This document shows positions 14,929 through 19,554 of a stretch of 19,554 nt of DNA, piece by piece (the first letter of the stretch is position 1; the number at the start of each line of letters is the position of its first letter). The notes beneath the pieces are model-generated. The model saw only the letters and a program-made list of their open reading frames with translations, made no database searches and was not told where the DNA came from. A program made the position numbers and the translations under genes. The stretch comes from Candidatus Bipolaricaulota bacterium (GTDB taxonomy: Bacteria > Bipolaricaulota > Bipolaricaulia > RBG-16-55-9). The stretch is from positions 1 to 19,554 of the forward strand of contig JALUUA010000018.1 in assembly GCA_027021605.1 (NCBI GenBank). The letters run 5' to 3'.

Positions 14929-16353
14929 ATGACGGCAACGCCCGAGCGCCTCAACGAAAAGCCCCTCCATGAGCTTCTCGCTCTCCTTCAGCGGGGAGAG
15001 ATCTCTATAGAGTCCCTGATCGAGGACCTCTTTCGGGCCATCGAGGCCCGCGAGCCCGAAATCCACGCGTATCTGGAGCTGGCCGACCCGGACGAACTCG
15101 TGCGCCAAGCCCAAGACCAACGCGAGAAGCCCCTCAGGGGCCTTCCCGTCGCCGTGAAGGACCTCATCTCGACCGTGGGCTTCCGCACCACGTGTGGGTC
15201 CCGCTTCTTGGAGGACTTCCGGCCGATCTACGACGCGACCGCCGTCGAGAAGCTGAAGGGGGCCGGGGCGACGGTGCTGGGCAAGACGAACCTCGACGAG
15301 TTCGGGATGGGCTCCTCCAACGAGAACAGTGCCTTCGGGCCTACCCGAAATCCCCTGGATTTGGAGCGGGTGCCGGGGGGCTCGTCGGGCGGCTCGGCGG
15401 CGGCGGTGGCCGCGCACCTGGCCCCGGCGGCGCTGGGGACGGACACGGGGGGCTCGATTCGCCTGCCCGCGGCGTTTTGCGGGGTGGTGGGGCTGAAACC
15501 CACCTACGGGCTCGTCTCCCGCTACGGGCTTGTTGCTTACGCCTCCTCGCTGGACCAGATCGGGCCCATCACGAAGGACGTCCGTGACGCCGCCCTGCTG
15601 CTCAGCGTCCTCGCGGGCCACGATCCCCGGGACTCTACGTCCATTAACGGGGATAGCGCGGATTACACCGCGGAGCTAGAGGGGGGGATCGAGGGCTTTC
15701 GCGTGGGGGTGGTGCGCGAGTTCTTCGACGCCTTGGAGGGGGAAGCCCGCCGCGTGGCCGAGGGCTGGGTCCGCGCGTTCGAGGGCCTGGGGGCCGCCGT
15801 GGAGGAAGTCTCGCTGCCCCACGCGGAATACGCCATCCCGACGTATTACTTAATTGCCTCCTCCGAGGCGAGCGCCAACCTCGCGCGATACGACGGCGTC
15901 CGCTACACCCGCCGCTTCCACGACGAGTCGCTGGAGGAGATGTTCTCTCAAAGCCGGGAGGAGGGCTTCGGCCCCGAGGTCAAGCGGCGGATCATGCTGG
16001 GCACCTACGCCCTCTCCGCAGGGTACTACGAGCAGTGGTACGGGAAAGCCCAGCGGGTGCGCACCCTGATCTGCCAAGATTTTCGGAGGGCCTTCGAGCG
16101 CGCGGACGTGCTGATCACCCCGACGGCTCCGACGCCGGCCTTCAAACTGGGCGAAAAGCTCGACGATCCGCTGCAGATGTATTTGTGTGATGCCTTCCTA
16201 GTTCCCATAAGCCTAGCGGGCCTGTGTGCGATCTCCGTGCCCGGCGGGACGGTGGAGGGCCTTCCCTTCGGGCTCCAGATCGTCGGCGACAAGCTCCAGG
16301 AAGCCAAGATCCTCCGGGCGGCCTACGCGTTCGAGCAGAGCCGAGCCCGCTAA
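14929..16353 (+). CDS. gatA: Asp/Glu-tRNA amidotransferase subunit A
   Basis: Amidase subunit of GatCAB. It hydrolyses glutamine and channels ammonia for converting misacylated Glu-tRNA(Gln) and/or Asp-tRNA(Asn). 474 aa, standard length. The Ser-cisSer-Lys triad is intact: K77 in VAVKDLI, cis-Ser S152 in GGSSGGS, nucleophile S176 in GTDTGGSIRLPAAFCG. Family motifs LGKTNLDEFGMGSSNENSAFG and C-terminal SLAGLCAISVPGG are also present. The start is the ATG at 14929, with AGGAGG 5 nt upstream; the longer open frame would lie inside the tRNA. Only 21 nt separate it from tRNA-Leu, so both probably come from one precursor RNA. gatB and gatC are not adjacent. Confidence 0.97.
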   Translation: MTATPERLNEKPLHELLALLQRGEISIESLIEDLFRAIEAREPEIHAYLELADPDELVRQAQDQREKPLRGLPVAVKDLISTVGFRTTCGSRFLEDFRPIYDATAVEKLKGAGATVLGKTNLDEFGMGSSNENSAFGPTRNPLDLERVPGGSSGGSAAAVAAHLAPAALGTDTGGSIRLPAAFCGVVGLKPTYGLVSRYGLVAYASSLDQIGPITKDVRDAALLLSVLAGHDPRDSTSINGDSADYTAELEGGIEGFRVGVVREFFDALEGEARRVAEGWVRAFEGLGAAVEEVSLPHAEYAIPTYYLIASSEASANLARYDGVRYTRRFHDESLEEMFSQSREEGFGPEVKRRIMLGTYALSAGYYEQWYGKAQRVRTLICQDFRRAFERADVLITPTAPTPAFKLGEKLDDPLQMYLCDAFLVPISLAGLCAISVPGGTVEGLPFGLQIVGDKLQEAKILRAAYAFEQSRAR

Positions 16354-16614
16354 TCAATCCTCGAACGCGCTGCGCAGGACCTCCCGCAGCGGCTCCTCTG
16401 CAATTCGCCCTTTGAGAAGCTCCTTGCCACCGACGGTGATCACGGGGATCTCCCAGCGATAGCGCTCGTAGAGCACCTCGTCCCGGGTGATGTCCACCTC
16501 CTCGATTCCAAAGCCGAACTCGGGCTGAAGCTTCTCCAGGAGCCGCTTGGCCTTCAAGCACAGCGGGCAGTCGGGTTTGCTGTACAGGGTCACCTTCGGC
16601 GCGTGTTGACGCAT
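16354..16614 (-). CDS. glutaredoxin-like thiol-disulfide protein
   Basis: 86 aa with a thioredoxin/glutaredoxin fold pattern: beta strand VTLYSKPDCPLC with active-site C16-P-L-C19, a helix, then cis-Pro P57 in EIPVITVGG. The CPLC centre and the overall form match the small DUF836/NrdH-like glutaredoxin family. The likely job is thiol redox exchange in the cytosol; partner unknown. No Shine-Dalgarno is visible, and a TACAAT box (16624-16629) lies so near the ATG that the mRNA may be almost leaderless. The stop codon abuts the gatA stop on the other strand with no gap. Confidence 0.88.
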   Translation of the reverse strand: MRQHAPKVTLYSKPDCPLCLKAKRLLEKLQPEFGFGIEEVDITRDEVLYERYRWEIPVITVGGKELLKGRIAEEPLREVLRSAFED

Positions 16615-16623
16615 GGTGCAGGA

Positions 16624-16629
16624 ATTGTA
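16624..16629 (-). promoter_or_regulatory. -10 box of the glutaredoxin-like gene, possibly leaderless
   Basis: Minus-strand TACAAT with 9 nt to the ATG at 16614, so transcription would begin within a few nt of the start codon. It lies in the string GGGCTACAAT, shared with the vapB and inositol-operon promoters. The -35 region is poor. Confidence 0.5.
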
Positions 16630-16699
16630 GCCCGTGCCGAAAACTGGGGAAAGGATCTTTGGGTTCCATCGAGATCCGCATGAGCGGAAGTCGATTCCG

Positions 16700-16894
16700 A
16701 CGTTGACAGTTGGGAGAAAGCACGGTAGTTTAGCAACGCAGGTAGCTCTTCAAGTGGTCTGCGATGGTCCAACCAGCCCAACAGCCGCAAACCAGATACA
16801 GCAGGACCGCAACTCTGGCGCTTGGGCAAGGGGCCAGGCCGCAAGAGGGGCTGCTCGCCGAGGCACCGGAAGCCCGGATCCATGCGGGGTGTAA
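16700..16894 (+). pseudogene. eroded copy (A) of the exported-peptide gene
   Basis: Nucleotides 16687-16735 align with the intact peptide gene at 18854-18903 (near-identical over about 30 nt, LTVGRKHGS against LTVGRKRGS). The alignment continues as ggtagctctt against ggtggctctt after a 21-nt in-frame gap. Three lesions appear: AGGAGG became CGGAAG, the GTG start became ACG (16700-16702), and the 21-nt deletion removes the hydrophobic core of the signal segment. The rest of the frame (to TAA at 16892-16894) has no recognisable match. A TTG at 16703 could still start it. The intact CPBP protease copy A follows. Confidence 0.55.
16703..16731 (+). promoter_or_regulatory. possible promoter of CPBP copy A inside the conserved block
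   Basis: TTGACA (16703-16708), 17-nt spacer, TAGTTT (16726-16731). The same layout (TTGACG, 17 nt, TAGTGT) exists in copy B at 18871-18899. The conserved block could thus be a promoter, the start of the peptide gene, or both. Confidence 0.4.
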
Positions 16895-16933
16895 CCCGGC
16901 GAACTTCGATCTCACAAAAGCCTCATCCCTCCC

Positions 16934-18058
16934 ATGATCGTCTCCACGAATAAGAACAACCACGAGGAAGCGAGACCCTCCAAAGGCTCGCCTCCTCAGG
17001 TAATGCCCCCAAACAGGCCCTCCAAGGCCGAGATGGCCGTTCGCGCGATTATGTTTGTGGCGTTATCCTGGGTGGTTGCCGTTGCCTTAAAGCTCCTCCA
17101 GCACCCCCTGTATGATAGCGTTGTCCACGCCAACAGTCCGGTTCCGCTAAATGCGGCTTATCCCTACGTCTCATTCCTGGTGGCGGCATTCGCTGTGGGG
17201 GTTATGACCAGACTCTGGGATCATCGCCCCTTGGCCAGCTTGGGGCTACGCTTTGGAACACGCACATGGGGATACCTTATCATGGGGCTGCTTACAGCGT
17301 TCGTCGGTAACGCTCTGACCCGCTGGCTAATCTCTGCTGCCTACTTGAAATTCCCTGTCTGGCCCTTTGTAACGATCGTACCCCCGGAAGATCCCCTCTC
17401 CTCGCTGGGGCGACTGATCGCAGTGGCCATTTACGAGGAACTTTACTTCCACAGCTATGGCCTGCAAACCCTAATAACGGCTATAGGAACTACTCCGGCG
17501 CTGCTTACCACTTCCGCCGTCTTTGGCGTCGTTCACTGGTCGGGCTGGATCGAAAAGACGTCAGCTGCCTTGTTTGGATTTGTGATGGGCGCTCTCTATG
17601 TGAAAACGCGGAGTCTCTGGATGCCTATCGGCTTCCATTTCGGCTGGAACTTCACAAGTGCGTTCATAGGATTCCCCGTCTCCGGAGAACCCACCCAGGT
17701 GAGGTGGGAAGTTGTCCTAGCAAGTCGCGCGTTCGTTTTAAGTGCGCTCTTGGCACTGCTGCTTGTGCTCCCCCTACGACCCCATCCCCGGGATCAAGAG
17801 CTGTGGGACCGCTACGTTAAGCCCGCCCCCTGCCCCCGTGGCGGCGGCCCAAGGCACCCAACAGCCCATCCCCACAATCCCATGAGGAACAGGAGAACCC
17901 AGGAGTTTGAGCGAACAGACCGTCCTCCCCCGAAAGCTCACCAAACCGTCCGGATCCGCCCCCAGGACCGGATCTCCTCATCCCGGGTGATCACCGCCAC
18001 CTCCTCCCCCAGCGCTTCCCCAATCACCCGGGCGGTCGCCACAATCACCGCATCGTGA
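16934..18058 (+). CDS. CPBP-family intramembrane glutamic protease (copy A), with an abnormal C-terminal extension
   Basis: 374 aa in the open frame, with the family-like part at about 35-297. Multiple membrane helices. CPBP (Abi/Rce1-like) motifs in order: E168-E169 in YEELYFHSYG, F197-G-V-V-H201, and H235-F-G-W-N239. The usual EExxxR has His173 in place of Arg. Members include CAAX prenyl proteases and proteins tied to bacteriocin self-immunity. From about residue 298 the protein is Pro/Arg-rich and unlike the family. The last 121 nt run antisense through vapC, so the native stop is probably lost. The start is uncertain: no Shine-Dalgarno precedes 16934, and later ATGs (17002 and 17032) are options. 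Pairs with the eroded peptide gene upstream. Confidence 0.8.
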   Translation: MIVSTNKNNHEEARPSKGSPPQVMPPNRPSKAEMAVRAIMFVALSWVVAVALKLLQHPLYDSVVHANSPVPLNAAYPYVSFLVAAFAVGVMTRLWDHRPLASLGLRFGTRTWGYLIMGLLTAFVGNALTRWLISAAYLKFPVWPFVTIVPPEDPLSSLGRLIAVAIYEELYFHSYGLQTLITAIGTTPALLTTSAVFGVVHWSGWIEKTSAALFGFVMGALYVKTRSLWMPIGFHFGWNFTSAFIGFPVSGEPTQVRWEVVLASRAFVLSALLALLLVLPLRPHPRDQELWDRYVKPAPCPRGGGPRHPTAHPHNPMRNRRTQEFERTDRPPPKAHQTVRIRPQDRISSSRVITATSSPSASPITRAVATITAS

Positions 18059-18327
18059 ATCTCCAAGTCCGTCGGCATCGCCGAGATGACCGCCTCATCC
18101 AACGGATAAATCGCACAGTTTCTCGCCTCGACGATCCGGCCGTAGATGGCTTCTAAGTCCGTACGAACGCGCTTCTTGGCGAAGAGAAACTTGGCCTCCG
18201 CCAGGACGATCGCGGGCAGGATCAGCGCAGCGTCGGGATCCCGGAGAACCCGCTCGGCCTCCCGCCCCAGTCGCCGGCTCCCCTCCAGAAACCAGATCAA
18301 AGCGTGCGTGTCTACGACATACCGCAT
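17938..18327 (-). CDS. vapC: PIN-domain toxin (VapC family)
   Basis: 129 aa single PIN domain, a Mg-dependent ribonuclease toxin usually cutting tRNA or rRNA. The four acidic active-site residues are in place: D6 in VVDTHALIWFL, E44, D92 in IHDAVIVATA and D116 in ITRDEEI. The ATG at 18327 lies 9 nt after the stop of the antitoxin gene, with GGTGAT upstream, the usual antitoxin-first vapBC order. Its 3' end overlaps the abnormal extension of CPBP copy A on the opposite strand. Confidence 0.92.
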   Translation of the reverse strand: MRYVVDTHALIWFLEGSRRLGREAERVLRDPDAALILPAIVLAEAKFLFAKKRVRTDLEAIYGRIVEARNCAIYPLDEAVISAMPTDLEIHDAVIVATARVIGEALGEEVAVITRDEEIRSWGRIRTVW

Positions 18328-18336
18328 GCGCGAGGA

Positions 18337-18552
18337 TCACCACTCCAAAGAGCGGTACTCCACAGCCCGGATCTCCTCCTCCGTGGACTCGCCGACCCCG
18401 CGCAGGACCCCGTAGAGTTCGGCTAGCGATGGGGGTTCCTCCCGCCGCTCTTCCGCGAGGTGAGCCTTGAGGATCTCCAGTTCCAGCTCCAAGCTCTTGA
18501 CCCGAGCTGCCCACGGGAACGCTCCCTTGCCCTTCTTCTTCCCCACTCGCAT
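18337..18552 (-). CDS. vapB: VapB-type antitoxin
   Basis: 71 aa from the ATG at 18552. It has a basic N-terminus, then a helical stretch (SLELELEILKAHLAEERRE) and a C-terminal part, SLAELYGVLRGVGESTEEEI, which resembles the toxin-contacting tail of antitoxins paired with PIN toxins. The family normally has an N-terminal DNA-binding segment, which is short here. The start is uncertain: AGGAGG abuts the ATG at 18552, but is 6 nt from a GTG at 18546 (65-70 aa product). The upstream ATG at 18567 falls on the -10 box. VapC follows after 9 nt. Confidence 0.78.
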   Translation of the reverse strand: MRVGKKKGKGAFPWAARVKSLELELEILKAHLAEERREEPPSLAELYGVLRGVGESTEEEIRAVEYRSLEW

Positions 18553-18565
18553 CCTCCTCCGCTGC

Positions 18566-18571
18566 ATTGTA
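18566..18571 (-). promoter_or_regulatory. -10 box of vapBC
   Basis: Minus-strand TACAAT in the context GGGCTACAAT. The predicted start near 18559 puts the AGGAGG almost at the RNA's 5' end. The -35 region (TGGAGG) is poor, as may suit an autoregulated promoter. Confidence 0.5.
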
Positions 18572-18668
18572 GCCCTCGGGGAACTTCCCCTCCACCGGAC
18601 CGGGAGAGTCCCAACAGCGACAGCTCCAAGCATTGGATGGACCTTCGTCAAAAAGCCGAAGGTTCTTG

Positions 18669-18684
18669 CATCAAGTTCTTGATG
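18669..18684. promoter_or_regulatory. 16-bp palindrome, candidate operator
   Basis: CATCAAG-TT-CTTGATG is a perfect 7-bp inverted repeat with a 2-nt centre. It lies about 100 nt upstream of vapB and 180 nt upstream of peptide gene B. The compact form suits a dimeric regulator site. Confidence 0.4.
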
Positions 18685-18825
18685 GTCCGCTTGCGCACAT
18701 CGGACTACCCTCTTCTCGTCAAAGCCGGAGATCGCAGCGCTCCTAACAAGAGCCGGAGAGGAGGTGAGGTGAGGGAGGGACAAGACGGAGGCTCCCACCG
18801 AGCGCAGGGATCTCCAGAGCTTAGC

Positions 18826-18845
18826 AGAACAGAACAGAACAGAAC
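18826..18845 (+). repeat. pentanucleotide tandem repeat (AGAAC)x4
   Basis: Four exact AGAAC units ending 6 nt before the Shine-Dalgarno of peptide gene B. Slippage would change the distance between any upstream promoter and the ribosome site in 5-nt steps. Confidence 0.85.
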
Positions 18846-18867
18846 CCTACGAAGGAGGTCGATCTCG

Positions 18868-19032
18868 GTGTTGACGGTTGGGAGAAAGCGCGGTAGTGTA
18901 GCGGCGTTGGCGGTGCTGCTGCTGGCGCCGGTGGCTCTTGCGGGTGGGACGGCGATGGTTCCCGTACAAGCGCAGACGCTGGACGGCGGGGCGGCGGTGA
19001 TCCCCTGCGTCACAATTCCGGCTGCGTTGTAA
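18868..19032 (+). CDS. short exported peptide with one cysteine (copy B)
   Basis: 54 aa, unknown family. The n-region carries GRKRG (5-9), the h-region spans SVAALAVLLLAPVALAGG (10-27), and a plausible signal-peptidase site is near VQA-Q (33-36). That leaves a mature peptide of about 19 aa with a single Cys47 in IPCVTIPAAL. The GTG start has AAGGAGGT 8 nt upstream. The TAA stop overlaps the AAAGGAGC Shine-Dalgarno of the following CPBP gene, indicating coupled translation. An eroded relative with the same start lies before CPBP copy A, so the peptide-protease pairing occurs twice. The same first 30 nt also read as a promoter (TTGACG, 17 nt, TAGTGT), an alternative explanation for conservation. 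Confidence 0.6.
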   Translation: MLTVGRKRGSVAALAVLLLAPVALAGGTAMVPVQAQTLDGGAAVIPCVTIPAAL

Positions 19033-19045
19033 AGGAGCCTCAGTC

Positions 19046-19486
19046 GTGACCCGATCGAGGAGGGAACAACCCACAGCTGGCTCTTCTGTGGGGGCGGAGC
19101 GATCTCCGCCCCCCTTGGGTTTGTCCGGCTTTGTTCGGGAAGTTCGGCAATATACAGCAGCCGAGCGTCTGAGACTTCGCGCATGGATCTTTTATGTCGC
19201 TTCCTTGCTCGTTGCACTGCCCTTTCAGATGGCGGGTATCCCGCTTATTTCCCTGCTGCCCATGCCGATCCCTTTAAATGGGGCCTATCCTTTCTACTCC
19301 CTCCTGGTCGTCCTGATCAGCCTTTTGCTTGTGGCACAATTCTGGGAGCACCGCCCTCTGACCAGCTTAGGACTGCGCATCGGATGGCATTCTCTTGCCC
19401 TTTTCCTCGCCGGTGCTCTTGCCGCGTTTCTTGTTAGCCTTGCTGTCTTTTGGGCAGGCGCCGTTAAGAAGAGCGAGATGGGGTAG
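19046..19486 (+). pseudogene. truncated CPBP intramembrane protease (copy B)
   Basis: 146 aa from a GTG with AAAGGAGC 7 nt upstream. Residues 74-137 match copy A residues 69-136: PIPLNGAYPF against PVPLNAAYPY, and EHRPLTSLGLR against DHRPLASLGLR. The frame ends at TAG just after the third or fourth membrane helix, before the EE motif, FxxxH and HxxxN, so it cannot be a catalytic protease as it stands. It could be a relic, or a short membrane protein serving as partner or immunity factor for the peptide gene upstream. A new gene with a strong ribosome site begins 21 nt later. Confidence 0.65.
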
Positions 19487-19507
19487 ACTGGAAGGGAGGT
19501 GATGCCG

Positions 19508-19554
19508 ATGACGATTACCTTCCACAAGCTGGGCCAACTCTTCCGAGAACACGG
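19508..19554 (+). CDS. start of an unidentified gene, cut by the window end
   Basis: GGGAGGT (19494-19500) sits 7 nt before the ATG at 19508. The visible frame reads MTITFHKLGQLFREH and continues beyond the window. Too short to assign. It follows the truncated CPBP gene closely and may share its transcript. Confidence 0.45.
   Translation, partial: MTITFHKLGQLFREH

Larger units (their letters stand above)
18572..18867. other. non-coding stretch upstream of peptide gene B
   Basis: Nearly 300 nt without a convincing gene. It holds the 16-bp palindrome at 18669-18684, a purine-rich run (about 18755-18790), the AGAAC repeat (18826-18845) and the strong Shine-Dalgarno AAGGAGGT (18852-18859) of the peptide gene. 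No clear sigma70 promoter for the plus strand could be picked. Confidence 0.5.

Noticed and set aside
18460..18867. Longer in-frame start for the exported peptide (to 18460)
   Set aside because: The extension runs antisense through vapB and the AGAAC repeat and has no SD; the GTG at 18868 has an ideal SD and is followed at once by a signal-like segment.
1..19554. CRISPR array, transposase or insertion sequence, rRNA
   Set aside because: No regularly spaced direct repeats, no transposase-like frame or terminal inverted repeats, and no rRNA-like stretch were seen by eye on either strand.

Overview
The window looks like a stretch of a GC-rich, compact bacterial chromosome, probably from a thermophile. 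Bacterial signs are sigma70-type promoters (TTGACN, almost always a 17-nt spacer, then TACAAT-like -10 boxes), strong Shine-Dalgarno sites, GTG starts and a tRNA with an encoded CCA. The thermophile inference rests on a two-gene operon for di-myo-inositol phosphate, a solute typical of hyperthermophiles and a few thermophilic bacteria: inositol-1-phosphate synthase plus a fused IPCT/DIPPS. A TrmY-type tRNA methyltransferase, a family best known from archaea, is also present. The phylum cannot be fixed from the sequence alone.

Layout. 1-3.4 kb (minus): trkA-trkH-trmY, one tightly packed K+ uptake operon with a tRNA-modification gene at its end. 3.47-3.9 kb (minus): a ribbon-helix-helix antitoxin-like gene with a possible RelE/ParE-like toxin scrap behind it. 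3.9-6.4 kb (plus): pyrF, a membrane-anchored matrixin-like metalloprotease, and cdd. 6.5-9.5 kb: a class-III aminotransferase convergent with an MFS transporter; the two share overlapping stop codons. 9.5-10.4 kb: a membrane-anchored two-heme cytochrome c. 10.4-13.2 kb: promoter, a roughly 150-nt structured leader, inositol-1-phosphate synthase, and IPCT/DIPPS. 13.2-14.7 kb (minus): an NAD-dependent epimerase, then a small DUF5678-like gene coupled to a truncated retropepsin-like remnant. 14.8-16.6 kb: tRNA-Leu(CAG) apparently cotranscribed with gatA, convergent with a glutaredoxin-like gene.

The last 3 kb (about 16.63-19.55 kb) is an accessory island that appears less GC-biased at third codon positions. 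It holds two diverged copies of a module made of a short exported peptide followed by a CPBP-family intramembrane glutamic protease, with a vapBC toxin-antitoxin pair between them. In copy A the protease keeps its motifs but the peptide gene is eroded. In copy B the peptide gene is intact (SD, GTG start, signal-like segment, one Cys) but the protease is cut off before its catalytic motif. This is the best candidate for an undescribed system: a peptide and its dedicated membrane protease, possibly for peptide maturation, signalling or self-immunity. The function is inference.

The genome is compact: three convergent pairs meet with 0-4 nt between or shared by their stop codons, and I see no classical hairpin-plus-T terminators.
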